64,000 nucleotides of DNA from Rivularia sp. PCC 7116 (GCF_000316665.1 NC_019678.1:4960001-5024000); one strand, 5' to 3'; positions 27,501 through 35,679 are shown, counted from the stretch's first letter. Numbers and translations: made by a program. Notes: generated by a model from the letters alone, not told the origin.

Positions 27501-28420
27501 TAGGAAATACATCGGATAATGTTGTTGAACAATTACTACCACTGCTTAAAGATACCGAATCAGATGTGTGTGCAAGCGCTGCTTATGCCCTGGGTGAATT
27601 AGGAAATACATCGGATAATGTTGTTGAACAATTACTACCACTACTTAAAGATACTAATGGAGTTGTGTTTGAAAAAGCTATATCAGCATTGGGTAAATTA
27701 GGAAATGCATCCGATAAAGTTGTTGAACAATTACTACTACTGCTTAAAGACACCGAATCAAATGTGCGTAGAGGCGCTGCTATAGCACTAAGTAATTCAG
27801 GAAATGCATCGGATAAAGTGATTGAACAATTACTGCCATTACTTAAAGACCCCGAATTAGATATGCGTAGAAGCGCTGTGTATGCACTGGGTAAATTAGG
27901 AAATGCATCGGATAAGGTTATTGAACAATTATTACCATTACTTAAAGACAAGAATGAAAATATTCGTGAAAGTGCGATATCAGCACTTGATGTATTAGAA
28001 AATGCATCTGATAAAGTGATTGAACAATTACTATTACTGCTTAAAGACTTCGATTATTTTGTACATGAAAGTGCTATATCAGCGCTGTGTAAATTAGGAA
28101 ATACATCTGATAAAGTGATTGAACAATTACTGCTATTGCTTAAGGACAATGAATGGTATATACGTAGAAGCGCTATGTCAGCGCTGGGTAATTCAGGAAA
28201 TGCATCGGATGATCTTATTAAACAATTACTACCATTACTTAAAGACCCCAGCAGGAAAGTACGTATCAGTGCTAAATTTGCACTGTATCAATTAGGAGAT
28301 GCATCGGAGAATGTTATTGTCGCTCTAGAGAAATGGCTTGAGGAAGAACAAGATTCAAAATTTAAAACGTATGGAATTAGTGCTTTGTGGGATTTAGTAG
28401 TAGGAGCATCATATAATTAA
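24575..28420 (+). CDS. NACHT STAND NTPase with C-terminal HEAT-repeat array
   Basis: A 1281-residue protein. Residues 1-230 are an all-helical N-terminal region of unrecognised type, where STAND proteins carry an effector or signalling module. The NACHT NTPase follows: Walker A GAPGSGKT (251-258), Walker B ILLDGLDE (D at 341), sensor-like NQVIITSRPAGY, the downstream KNPLLLTIIVL motif, and a winged-helix region with FVHKTFQEYLAAEDI. From about residue 750 to the end there are some 16 HEAT-type repeats of 33 residues (core VVEQLLPLLKDxxxxVRRSAAxALGKLGNASD), presumably the ligand-sensing solenoid. Three consecutive 99-bp units (26921-27217) are identical in DNA. STAND proteins of this design are linked to antiviral or cell-fate signalling; that role is inferred here. 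Confidence 0.92.
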   Translation: MTSLELTKLMAPLASVVAKPLSDKIQSKLNPSELEKALNVAIKSSSQLGEDLFSRCEPDSVPGFLNKFFKDVVIDEFQKPFNDLGTPQIDYLVAAFRRLAREDSKIKNFHESLITSWMENFVNSFLSETNIYLKIRLAKDKYLDKLATRLSKHHFVGMKITPNEDNTSERLENIFVMPDVAEEVSKSKLSEKQELDSYLSSDISREQAKLFKAQQERALLLEELSEKRNLFPAQNLLDKSKSKGKKIVLLGAPGSGKTTLMNYLALKIAQRKLEDLGFSQYDINSNSIPIFIRIRELAQQDKLDILEYVEEFAAKNLQITDLPNGCFKHWLEQGEVLILLDGLDEVAQENQQVKIVQHIESFLQEFSRNQVIITSRPAGYERGYFRVDGFPHYEIQAFDDRKIKFFIRQWYESHCSDKVEASPQIKNLETAIEKQDRIKLLAKNPLLLTIIVLINRVGAEFPKERYKLYESAVETLLTAWDAGKELNYSLPLEYLKPRDFQPLMRQIAYWIHSKGSTKDREGGTLINKDDLIQQLSQCIIRRYKRKNIELYEAKEEAKSFLEYIQERSGLLDIQGRNCYAFVHKTFQEYLAAEDIDYRHQNDDSFQVVLDNIRNHLHDPHWREVLLLLVAKQKSNKAATAISLILDRNSDYEKWLHRDLFFAADCLAEDPMELQLSDDDPSQEILEKLVELEISDSPEVIYQIHQRVFQIICSLNETEFAGDVLRLLKKHEERIDKVRFQQYSAALGEEQEAIEQLLAFLKDTDYFVSFRATDALVNLGNASDQVVEQLLPLLKDTNDFARRSAADALGKLGNASDQVVEQLLPLLKDTNDFARRSAADALGKLGNASDQVVEQLLPLLKDTNDFARRSAADALGKLGNASDQVVEQLLPLLKDTESDVRRSAAYLLSKLGNASDKVVEKLLILLKDTESDVRRSAADALSKLGNASDQVVEKLLILLKDTESDVRRSAADALGELGNTSDNVVEQLLPLLKDTESDVCASAAYALGELGNTSDNVVEQLLPLLKDTNGVVFEKAISALGKLGNASDKVVEQLLLLLKDTESNVRRGAAIALSNSGNASDKVIEQLLPLLKDPELDMRRSAVYALGKLGNASDKVIEQLLPLLKDKNENIRESAISALDVLENASDKVIEQLLLLLKDFDYFVHESAISALCKLGNTSDKVIEQLLLLLKDNEWYIRRSAMSALGNSGNASDDLIKQLLPLLKDPSRKVRISAKFALYQLGDASENVIVALEKWLEEEQDSKFKTYGISALWDLVVGASYN
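26921..27217 (+). repeat. Three identical 99-bp tandem units within the HEAT array
   Basis: Units 26921-27019, 27020-27118 and 27119-27217 are base-for-base identical. The next unit starts identically and diverges after about 40 bp. Each encodes one 33-residue HEAT repeat with the variable patch TNDFA. Perfect identity amid diverged flanking repeats implies very recent expansion or recombination. Confidence 0.95.
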
Positions 28421-28495
28421 CTTCATTCCCTTACCTGCTTCTATAAGACAAGTATTTTACCTTTTAACAACTTTGAGTTTTTATATAAATCAAAT

Positions 28496-28562
28496 GGCGC
28501 GTTACGACTCTTCCAAATAGTTGTTTATATCAAGTGTTTTCGATGTCGTAACACACCCTACA
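28496..28562. repeat. Imperfect palindromic (MITE-like) dispersed repeat
   Basis: The ends GCGTTACGAC and GTCGTAACACACC are imperfect inverted repeats about 65 bp apart, the look of the short GCGTTACG/CGTAACGC palindromic elements common in cyanobacteria. No coding capacity. Confidence 0.5.
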
Positions 28563-28566
28563 AAAT

Positions 28567-28612
28567 CAATTACCAACTACCAACTACCAATTACCAATTA
28601 CCAATACCCAAT
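28567..28612. repeat. Short tandem heptamer repeat (CCAATTA/CCAACTA)
   Basis: About six tandem heptamers immediately after the palindromic element and running into the 3' end of the TPR gene. The same unit recurs at 32999-33039. Confidence 0.8.
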
Positions 28613-30459
28613 TAATTATTCCTCCGATACTCTTCAATCAACTCCGGTATATAATCATATCCATCCACACCGATAAAAGAAATAATTTTAGGACGATTTT
28701 TTCCCAAGGATTGTTTAAAACCTTCTTCTCCCAGTTGATTTTGCAAGATTGATAATAACTTTGCTGGCTTGTGCCATTCTTTTGAAGCTATTTGATTGAG
28801 TATATACATTCCTAATGAGGCTGTATAAGTTGCTCTTTCAAAATTGGCTAAACTATAATTGGCTTCTGCTAAATTAGCTAAATTTAAACCTTGTAAATAC
28901 AAATCACCGGAAGTTTGCGCTGTCTTAAAACCTTCTTCTAAATGTTTGATAGCTTCTGAAGCTTGCTCGGTAACTATATAAGCTACTCCCAAACTACTTA
29001 AACATAATCCCTTGCTTTGCAAATCACCCAGTTTTTCCGATAAATTCAAACCTTGTTTGAGATAATTTATCGCCATTTCATAGGATTCTGCTTCTGCTTC
29101 CGATTCTTGAGCCTGCATTACTTCGCTATAACCCAAATTCGCTAAAGCATTGGCTTCAGAAATTTTATCTCCTGCTTGTCTGCTGAATATTAATGCTCGT
29201 TGAGAATTATTGATAGCTTCAGTATAATTCTTCAACTCTACATAAGTACGACTCAAGTGATTTAAGTTGGCAATTTCACAGGCTCTATCTTCTGCATTGC
29301 GGGCAATTGCTAAAGCTTGTTGGTGAAATTTAACCGAACTTTCATATTGCCCTAATGCTCTTTGAGAATAACCCAAAATTGTTAAAATTCTCGCCTTTTC
29401 CTGAGTTCCTTCTACTCTTTGTAAAGGCTCATCTAAATAGGAAAGTGCATCTTTTAAATAATTACCTGAAAAAGAAGCGAAGATGCCTCCATATAAAGGG
29501 AAATACGGTCTTTGTGAAAAATTTCGCAGTATTTGTAACACTATCTGCCAAGCCGCACTACCATAAGAAGTATCGGCACCAAAACCGTTTCCTAACTGAC
29601 TCCAAATAACCGAAAAAGTTAAAAAAGTTGAAATTGATAAATTAGAGCCTGCTTTGACATTATAAGCTTGTTGATCGAACCAATTAACTAATCCCCGCTG
29701 CAAATATTGCAAGCTCAAAGTTAATTCAACCCAATCGCTTAAACCAGTACTGCGGTGATTTTGAGCAAATTCTACGGGAGATTCCTGCTTAGCTAAAGTA
29801 TTAAATAAACCTTTGCTAAATTCTCCATCAACTTGTTTTCCCCAAGTCGCCCAGGGACCATTTTCTCCCGGTATTCCACCAAATCCGATTGATGCCCGAT
29901 TTTGTTCGTACATCCAGCTAATCAAATGCTGTTGCAATTTCCCCCAAGAACTAATTCCCCTAGTAATTCCTTGAGCAAATTCTGTTAAATAATCTAATTT
30001 AAAAGTCTCGGCGTTTTTCTGTAACGACTTTGCTAATTGCTGGAGTTGTTTTTGGTTTAAAGGATGTTTACGATTTGGATCGGTAACTCGCAAAAATATC
30101 GTCAGACGTTCGTTTTCTGGTGCTGTGGTAATTTCTCTGGCAGCAGATAAAATTGATTCTGTAGCTTTATTTTGTTCCTCTACTTGCTTCCATTGCGTTT
30201 GAATCGTTTTTAATGCCCTTAAACTACGGGTAGCCTTTGCCTTCTTAAATTCATCAGTTTGAGCATCCACTTGTTGCTGAGTAGATTCTAAATTTTCGCT
30301 TAAAACTAACTCAAATACTTCTCCAGTTCCGACAGTAACGCCTTTGAGCAGCATTTGATACACTTGTCCTTGAGAGCTAATTTTACCCTTTAAGGTAGCT
30401 TGGACAATTTCATTAATTAAGGCTAGATATTTATCCCGTAATGACAAAGATTCAGACAC
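28612..30459 (-). CDS. TPR-repeat protein of unknown function
   Basis: A 615-residue cytoplasmic protein with no signal peptide. The N-terminal third is helical and charged with coiled-coil character (about 45-115). The middle (~125-330) is a globular region with several Trp-rich segments (WGKLQQHLISWMYEQNRASIG, GPWATWGKQ) that I do not recognise. The C-terminal third (~345-560) holds five or six tetratricopeptide repeats (ARILTILGYSQRALGQYESSVKFHQ; ALANLGYSEVMQA; CLSSLGVAYI; NLANLAEANYSLA), i.e. a protein-interaction solenoid. It is convergent with the NACHT gene, with 191 bp of repeats between. A scaffold role is likely, the partner unknown. Confidence 0.75.
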   Translation of the reverse strand: MSESLSLRDKYLALINEIVQATLKGKISSQGQVYQMLLKGVTVGTGEVFELVLSENLESTQQQVDAQTDEFKKAKATRSLRALKTIQTQWKQVEEQNKATESILSAAREITTAPENERLTIFLRVTDPNRKHPLNQKQLQQLAKSLQKNAETFKLDYLTEFAQGITRGISSWGKLQQHLISWMYEQNRASIGFGGIPGENGPWATWGKQVDGEFSKGLFNTLAKQESPVEFAQNHRSTGLSDWVELTLSLQYLQRGLVNWFDQQAYNVKAGSNLSISTFLTFSVIWSQLGNGFGADTSYGSAAWQIVLQILRNFSQRPYFPLYGGIFASFSGNYLKDALSYLDEPLQRVEGTQEKARILTILGYSQRALGQYESSVKFHQQALAIARNAEDRACEIANLNHLSRTYVELKNYTEAINNSQRALIFSRQAGDKISEANALANLGYSEVMQAQESEAEAESYEMAINYLKQGLNLSEKLGDLQSKGLCLSSLGVAYIVTEQASEAIKHLEEGFKTAQTSGDLYLQGLNLANLAEANYSLANFERATYTASLGMYILNQIASKEWHKPAKLLSILQNQLGEEGFKQSLGKNRPKIISFIGVDGYDYIPELIEEYRRNN

Positions 30460-31369
30460 TTTAGTAACTATTATAATGAAGAAGGTTTATTATTCTAATT
30501 GTACTGGGGAGTTTGTTTAGACAATAAAGAAAAGATTATTAATTTTCTAGTTTTTAGATTTCTCGGCTTTGATTCTTTTAATCGTTTACCAGTATGGCTT
30601 TAGCTGATGTTCTCGATTTGGTACGTTTTTATATGTAATGAAGTGTTAAACTAAATATATTGTGTTATTCGCAACAATAGTAGAGTAATGCATCAAATTG
30701 TTAGCTGTTAATGCGTTACTACTTATACTAACACATTAATATTTTGCTCAATAATTTGTAAAACATCAGATATCCGGTTTTTATGAAAAATCGGATTTCT
30801 CATGATGATTTATTTGATATTTTCTACGATTTGGGAAAAATTGCAGCTACAAATATTTTATTCTCAAATCTGAAAGTTCAAAAAGTAATGACTTGGGAAC
30901 CTCCACAACGGAGTTGCTCCCCATGTAAGCAAAGCTTTCTCGCAGAGTACAACTGTTCAAGAGAGAGAGCGCAGAGCAAAGAGCTTAAAAAAATAGGTAA
31001 TCTGATAAGTGAGATAGGAATAGTCTATCCCATACATGATGGGGGAAGAGGGGGAAGAGGGAGTGAGGGAGTGAGGGAGGAAGAAAATAAAAAATCATCA
31101 CCACATCACTTCGTAAGCTATTCCCAATGCCCCATGCCCAATGCCCAATTCCCTATTCCCAATTACCCATTACCAAATCCCAGAGTATCTAAATAGTTTT
31201 CAGTATATTGATTTTTGTAACGGTCAAATAATCAACCTTAGCGATTAACTTTAACTGTAATTACTCTGAAAAAATCCCGTATTTTCTAAGTTTAATTTTA
31301 ATTTTGGTGGTCAATTATGCACCGTTATGGGTTATTAGTAAAAATATCAAAGAGTTGGGTAAACTCTAA
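30460..31369. other. Long intergenic region with low-complexity repeats
   Basis: No credible gene. A 137-codon open frame (30783-31196) exists, but its second half is translated repeat DNA: a purine-rich GGGAGTGA tract (31038-31080) and CCCAATGCC/CCCAATTA tracts (31125-31180) that also occur at 32903-33040. Its first ~35 codons (MKNRISHDDLFDIFYDLGKI) could be a degraded gene start. The promoter of the helicase operon should lie near the right end. Confidence 0.55.
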
Positions 31370-32902
31370 ATGGCTCGTATCCCAAAGTTAACATTTAATC
31401 GCGGTACTTTAATTTTGCATCCACCACCAAAAGGTAGGGCATGGATGGATTTTGCAACGTGGGATGATAGAGTGGAAAAATTCCGCATCAAAGCGATTGA
31501 ATACCGTCGTTTGGTGGAAGCTTTGCAAGCTGAAAATACTGATTTTGTTGATGAGGCTAAGGAATTTTATCCTGTAGAAATGATTCCAGGTTTGGTAATG
31601 GAACCTTATGCCCATCAAAGCGAAGCTTTAAAGGCTTGGAAGTTGGCGAAAAGACAGGGGGTTGTAGTGCTTCCTACGGCAGCCGGGAAGACTTATCTGG
31701 CTCAGCTTGCTATGGAATCTACGCCTCGTACAACTTTGATTGTCGTACCAACTTTAGATTTAATGCATCAATGGTACGCTCATTTAGAAGCCGCTTTTCC
31801 CGACGTACAGGTAGGTTTGCTCGGTGGTGGCTCTAAGGATAGAACTCCTATACTAGTTGCTACTTATGATAGTGCGGCAATTCATGCAGAAACATTAGGA
31901 AATCAATACGCGCTGATAATTTTTGATGAGTGTCATCATTTACCAACCGATTTTAATAAAGTAATTGCCGAATTTGCGATCGCGCCTTATCGATTAGGGC
32001 TTTCTGCAACGCCGGAGCGTACCGACGGCAAGCACTCGGATTTAAATTATTTAATTGGTAGAGAAGTATATCGTAAAAGAGCCGAAGATTTGGCGGGGAA
32101 AGCTTTAGCCGAACATGAAATAGTTCAAATCAAAGTCAAATTATCGCAGCAAGAGCGGGAAAGGTACAGCGAATTGATGCAAACCCGCAATACTTTTTTG
32201 AAAGACTCGAAAATATCTTTGGGAAGTATCCAAGGTTGGCAAAGATTTGTGCAGATGAGCGCTAAGTCTCAATCTGGAAGACGTGCGATGTTAGCCCATC
32301 GTGAAGCAAAAGAGATTGCCTTGGGCACCGATGGAAAAATTAGAATATTGGCGGATTTATTAGCAAAGCATTATCCAGAAAGAGTTTTAATTTTTACCGC
32401 CGATAACACTACGGTTTACCGAATTTCTCAAGAGTTTTTGATTCCGGCAATTACCCATCAAACCCCGGTGAAAGAAAGACATGCAATACTTACCTTATTT
32501 AAAGAAGGCGAATATAAATCCTTAGTTGCTTCTCACGTATTGAATGAAGGTGTAGACGTACCGGCAGCGAGCATTGCCATTATCTTATCGGGAACAGGTT
32601 CGGCGCGGGAATATATTCAAAGGTTGGGAAGAGTTTTGCGGAAGGGTAATGTTAAGAACAAGCACGCTATTTTATACGAAGTAATTGCGGAAAACACCAG
32701 CGAAGAAAGGACATCAGAAAGACGCAGAGGAGTTGAGAAACCGCAGAGACGCAGAGAGCGCAGAGATGGTACCGATAATGTACGGGTTATGTATGGAAAC
32801 GGTGGAGGAAACAGTTACAAAGCTGCCGAGAATAAGTCTGATAGTAAATATAAAACTCGGAAGTCCCCAAAGCAGATGAATATTTGGGATGATGAGGAGT
32901 AA
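31370..32902 (+). CDS. XPB/Ssl2-like DEAD/H superfamily 2 helicase
   Basis: A 510-residue SF2 helicase of the COG1061 (XPB/RAD25-like) group. After an N-terminal ~75-residue region come Q-like LVMEPYAHQSEALKAW, motif I VLPTAAGKT (~99-107), motif II DECHH (~184), motif III LSATPERTDGK, motif IV-like RVLIFTADNTTVYR, motif V NEGVDVPAAS and motif VI QRLGRVLRKG (~420). XPB proteins unwind DNA 3'-5' in repair. In archaea XPB works with the nuclease Bax1, and a DUF790/Bax1-type gene lies two genes downstream here. The C-terminal ~60 residues are unusual: about 32700-32770 is repetitive ACGCAGAG-type DNA read in frame (SERRR, PQRRRERRD). Probable role: repair helicase paired with the nuclease. Confidence 0.92.
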   Translation: MARIPKLTFNRGTLILHPPPKGRAWMDFATWDDRVEKFRIKAIEYRRLVEALQAENTDFVDEAKEFYPVEMIPGLVMEPYAHQSEALKAWKLAKRQGVVVLPTAAGKTYLAQLAMESTPRTTLIVVPTLDLMHQWYAHLEAAFPDVQVGLLGGGSKDRTPILVATYDSAAIHAETLGNQYALIIFDECHHLPTDFNKVIAEFAIAPYRLGLSATPERTDGKHSDLNYLIGREVYRKRAEDLAGKALAEHEIVQIKVKLSQQERERYSELMQTRNTFLKDSKISLGSIQGWQRFVQMSAKSQSGRRAMLAHREAKEIALGTDGKIRILADLLAKHYPERVLIFTADNTTVYRISQEFLIPAITHQTPVKERHAILTLFKEGEYKSLVASHVLNEGVDVPAASIAIILSGTGSAREYIQRLGRVLRKGNVKNKHAILYEVIAENTSEERTSERRRGVEKPQRRRERRDGTDNVRVMYGNGGGNSYKAAENKSDSKYKTRKSPKQMNIWDDEE

Positions 32903-33040
32903 GGGAGTGAGAGAGTGAGGGAGTGAGGGAGGGAGGGAGGAAGAAAATAAAAATGATCATCACATTACCCCATTCCCCATTCCCAATGCCCAATGCCCAA
33001 TTACCAATTACCAATTACCAATTACCAATTACCAATTACA
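32903..33040. repeat. Compound low-complexity repeats between helicase and 66-aa gene
   Basis: A purine tract of GGGAGTGA/GGGAGG units (32905-32940) is followed by CCCAATG and then CCAATTA heptamers (about 32970-33039). The same combination occurs at 31038-31180. The ORF that reads through from 32923 is repeat translation until the ATG at 33043. Confidence 0.8.
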
Positions 33041-33042
33041 TC

Positions 33043-33243
33043 ATGAACAAGAAACAAGAGTTACATCGGGATTTACGCTTAGTTTTCGATGCATTACAAA
33101 AGTTTAGGAAGACTCATCCAGAAGCTTGGAGAGTTATCAATAGGCATCTGACAAAAGATGGTAGTACTACTACCCTTACCGATGCGGATGCCGCACTTTT
33201 TTATGCATTGGAAATGATTGAAGAGGCAGACTTTGAAATTTGA
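33043..33243 (+). CDS. Small hypothetical protein between XPB-like and Bax1-like genes
   Basis: A 66-residue protein starting at ATG 33043. A longer upstream frame exists but is only repeat DNA. It is compact and helical: HRDLRLVFDALQKFRKTHPEAWRVINRHL, then TLTDADAALFYALEMIEEADFEI. No known family is recognised. It lies between the helicase (140 bp upstream) and the DUF790 nuclease (210 bp downstream) on the same strand, so it is probably expressed with them and could be an accessory of that complex. The real protein character stands out against the repeat-filled flanks. Confidence 0.7.
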   Translation: MNKKQELHRDLRLVFDALQKFRKTHPEAWRVINRHLTKDGSTTTLTDADAALFYALEMIEEADFEI

Positions 33244-33320
33244 GTAAATGCCCAATGCCCTATTTTCAATTGATAACTGTTAACTATAGCGAATTTCACT
33301 TGAGTAGAATACAAATTATA

Positions 33321-33379
33321 CCTCACCCTGTCCTGACGGACATCCCTCTCCTTATTAAGGAGAGGGAACCAGGGTGAGG
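33321..33379. repeat. Palindromic dispersed repeat (CCTCACCCTG...CAGGGTGAGG), copy 1
   Basis: A near-perfect inverted repeat: outer arms CCTCACCCTG and CAGGGTGAGG, inner palindrome CCCTCTCCTTATTAAGGAGAGGG (33344-33366). Related copies are at 34772-34809 and 60208-60253. It can form a long hairpin in RNA of the helicase-nuclease operon. Confidence 0.85.
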
Positions 33380-33417
33380 TTTTGAGTATGTTGAACTTAA
33401 CTGAAAACCGCTATATT

Positions 33418-33450
33418 CACTGTTCACTGTTCACTGTTCACTGTTAACTG
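33418..33450. repeat. Short tandem heptamer repeat (TCACTGT)
   Basis: Four to five tandem TTCACTG units ending three bases before the ATG of the DUF790 gene, so they occupy the place of its ribosome binding site. Confidence 0.8.
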
Positions 33451-33453
33451 AAA

Positions 33454-34668
33454 ATGCTGCCAACTGATTTACTAATGTTTCGTCAAAATGGCGAACAAAT
33501 TATTCCGAAGCGGTTGAATATTGACAAGTTCCATTTAAAGTTAGCGGTTGATTTAATTGCCTGCTATAAAAAAGCCGTTAACCAACGATACGGTGAACTT
33601 GAGCGTCAGCTTTCGGAAATGGAAGGAGATAATACGGATTATAAAATAAAACGGGGTTTGGCTCATATTCTTAAAAGCAGTTTTTCTACTTTTGAAGTGG
33701 TAAGCCCTTTAGAACCTCCGATGTTAAGAGAAAAGGTGTTTGCAAGTGCTGCAAAATCGGTTGCTAGTCGCGATACTGCTAAGTTTACTTTAAAAAAAGT
33801 AGCTGATGAATTGACTCACGAACTTGATAAAGAAGTTTTACCGGAACAAGTTAGTAAAGGTTTGTATGCTGACTTAACCGAAAATAAAATTTTAACGGTT
33901 TTTGATGCTCCGACACCAGAAGCTTTATTACATAGATATAATCTTTCTCAAGTTCAAGGTATTTTCTATAAAGCCAGTCAATTAATTATTAACGCCCACC
34001 GCAATACTCCCGGTGAATATAAGATTTTGTTTCGCTATCTTAAGTTATTTCAATTAATGTCTTATATCGAAGGAGATGCCGACCACGGGTTTACAATTAC
34101 TGTTGATGGTCCCACGAGTTTATTTAATCCTAGTACGAGATATGGACTCGCGATCGCTAAATTAATTCCGGCTTTACTTCACGTCACAAAATGGAGTTTA
34201 GCAGCAACTCTACAAGTAAAAGATTTCTATTCTGGTAATTGGAAAACCGGACGTTTTACGCTAAATTCCGAATGCGGTTTAGTGTCTCACTATCCACCAG
34301 GGAAAGAATACGATAGTATGCTCGAAGCGTCTTTTGTTGATAAATGGAATTCCGCAAAAACCAAATGGATATTAGAGCGTGAAGTTGATTTAATCCCTAT
34401 TCCCGGTAGCGTCATGATTCCCGATTTTCGCTTAGTTCATCCCGATGGTAGAACCTATTTATTGGAAATAGTTGGATATTGGCGACCAGAATATTTACAA
34501 AAGAAATTTTACCAGGTTAGAAGAGCAGAGCGCAACGATTTAATCTTAGCAATTTCCGAGCGTTTGAATTTAGATAAAGCCGGAGTCAAATTAGACAATG
34601 TTCCCGCAAAAATTGTTTGGTTTAAAGATAAATTATTGCCGAAGCAGGTTTTAGCTGTTTTAGATTAA
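33454..34668 (+). CDS. DUF790-family nuclease (Bax1-like, XPB partner)
   Basis: A 404-residue protein of the DUF790 family (COG3372). The start MLPTDLLMFRQNGEQIIPKRL matches the family N-terminus. The middle includes FRYLKLFQLMSYIEG and GPTSLFNPSTRYGLAIAKLIPALL, typical of DUF790. The C-terminal ~130 residues form a PD-(D/E)XK-type nuclease core: WILEREVDLIPI, IPDFRLVHPDG (catalytic-type Asp), LLEIVGYWRPEYLQKK (catalytic-type Glu). Archaeal members are called Bax1 (binds archaeal XPB) and act with XPB as a helicase-nuclease on bubble and fork DNA. Here it follows an XPB-like helicase on the same strand, so the same partnership is expected. No Shine-Dalgarno is visible because repeats precede the ATG. 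Confidence 0.92.
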   Translation: MLPTDLLMFRQNGEQIIPKRLNIDKFHLKLAVDLIACYKKAVNQRYGELERQLSEMEGDNTDYKIKRGLAHILKSSFSTFEVVSPLEPPMLREKVFASAAKSVASRDTAKFTLKKVADELTHELDKEVLPEQVSKGLYADLTENKILTVFDAPTPEALLHRYNLSQVQGIFYKASQLIINAHRNTPGEYKILFRYLKLFQLMSYIEGDADHGFTITVDGPTSLFNPSTRYGLAIAKLIPALLHVTKWSLAATLQVKDFYSGNWKTGRFTLNSECGLVSHYPPGKEYDSMLEASFVDKWNSAKTKWILEREVDLIPIPGSVMIPDFRLVHPDGRTYLLEIVGYWRPEYLQKKFYQVRRAERNDLILAISERLNLDKAGVKLDNVPAKIVWFKDKLLPKQVLAVLD

Positions 34669-34671
34669 TTT

Positions 34672-34703
34672 TGGTAATGGGTAATTGGTAATGGGTAATT
34701 GGA
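34672..34703. repeat. Short tandem repeat (GGTAATGG/GTAATTG)
   Basis: Tandem GGTAATG/GGTAATT heptamers directly after the nuclease stop codon. It is the complement-type counterpart of the CCAATTA heptamers elsewhere in the window. Confidence 0.75.
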
Positions 34704-34771
34704 AAATTCATTTGTTTTTGCGATTTGAAGTTGAGTCTAATACACTTTAAAACTTACACCGTTCTTTGTAT

Positions 34772-34809
34772 ACCCATCTCCTTAATAAGGAGAGGGGAAG
34801 GGGTGAGGT
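34772..34809. repeat. Palindromic dispersed repeat, copy 2 (partial)
   Basis: Contains ATCTCCTTAATAAGGAGAGG followed by GGGGTGAGG, matching the inner palindrome and right arm of the element at 33321-33379; the left arm is mostly lost. It lies between convergent genes and its hairpin could end transcription. Confidence 0.75.
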
Positions 34810-34851
34810 TAATCTGTATTCGCTGGAAGTGAAAGTCATTATATTACCGAT

Positions 34852-35679
34852 TTAAGGTATTTCTTCAACAGACATTATCGGTTTTCTGACACCATATCTT
34901 TTATCTGTTTTATCAAGTAAATTTCTGTCCAATTCTGAATCGTATGATTTATATTTATCATCATTCCATATTCCAACTGACGTACATCTTAATAGAAACT
35001 TGGATGAAGGTTCTTTCAGAATGATAATTTTCGCGTCTTTGATTATCTGTACTTTATCCAAATGTATATAGCCATCATATTCAACCAACTCGCAGTTATG
35101 ACAAACTAAAAATAGTCGATCTTGTTTTTTATTCCCGTCAATATCCAACAATAATAATTTATCCCATCTATCATAGCGATATAAATCTGCTCCGGCTCCA
35201 GTTAATTTAGGAAAATCATCTGTAATATTTCTTGTAGGCTTATTTTTGATAAGATTAGCAAATTTAAACTTTTCAGGGCGTGTTATCGCGAAGTGTAAGC
35301 CTCCATTCTCGCGATTTATGCAAGCATTTACTACATCTTCACCTTCTAAAATTTCAAAAACCCAAAAGTAGAGACAACTAACCTCTAAATAATGTCGGTC
35401 ATATATTCTATAATAACGAAGGTCACTAAGACTTTCATTTTTTGGTTGTAATTCTATTTTTAAACCCGCAAAATTCCATTCTTGACAGATTTTAAAATAC
35501 CTTGTTGCCATAAACTTAATCAGGAAATATCTACCTCCTTTTTCAAGAGAAATATATAAATCTCCTCCAAGACTAGGAGTATAAGCAAATAAAGTTGCCT
35601 TTTGTCCAATAAAACAATCTGTAACCTCTTTAAAAAGTTTTTCTTTCTGCTTTTTATCCATAATAAAATTTGCATCCAT
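34852..35679 (-). CDS. Hypothetical protein
   Basis: A 275-residue soluble protein; a second ATG at 35661 (MDKKQKEK) could be the true start. No signal peptide or membrane segment. It is rich in aromatic and charged residues, with alternating beta-type segments (ATLFAYTPSLGGDLYISLEKG; YLEVSCLYFWVFEILEG; DKLLLLDIDGNKKQDRLFLVCHNCELVEYDG). The D-x-D-G-x-x-x-x-D run (LLDIDGNKKQD) looks like a FG-GAP or calcium-loop style motif, but one copy is not diagnostic. I do not recognise the family. It is convergent with the DUF790 gene and 53 bp downstream of the pentapeptide-repeat gene on the same strand. Confidence 0.6.
   Translation of the reverse strand: MDANFIMDKKQKEKLFKEVTDCFIGQKATLFAYTPSLGGDLYISLEKGGRYFLIKFMATRYFKICQEWNFAGLKIELQPKNESLSDLRYYRIYDRHYLEVSCLYFWVFEILEGEDVVNACINRENGGLHFAITRPEKFKFANLIKNKPTRNITDDFPKLTGAGADLYRYDRWDKLLLLDIDGNKKQDRLFLVCHNCELVEYDGYIHLDKVQIIKDAKIIILKEPSSKFLLRCTSVGIWNDDKYKSYDSELDRNLLDKTDKRYGVRKPIMSVEEIP

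Noticed and set aside
30783-31196. 137-codon plus-strand frame
   Set aside because: More than half is translated low-complexity repeat DNA found elsewhere in the window, and there is no ribosome binding site. At best it is a degraded gene start.
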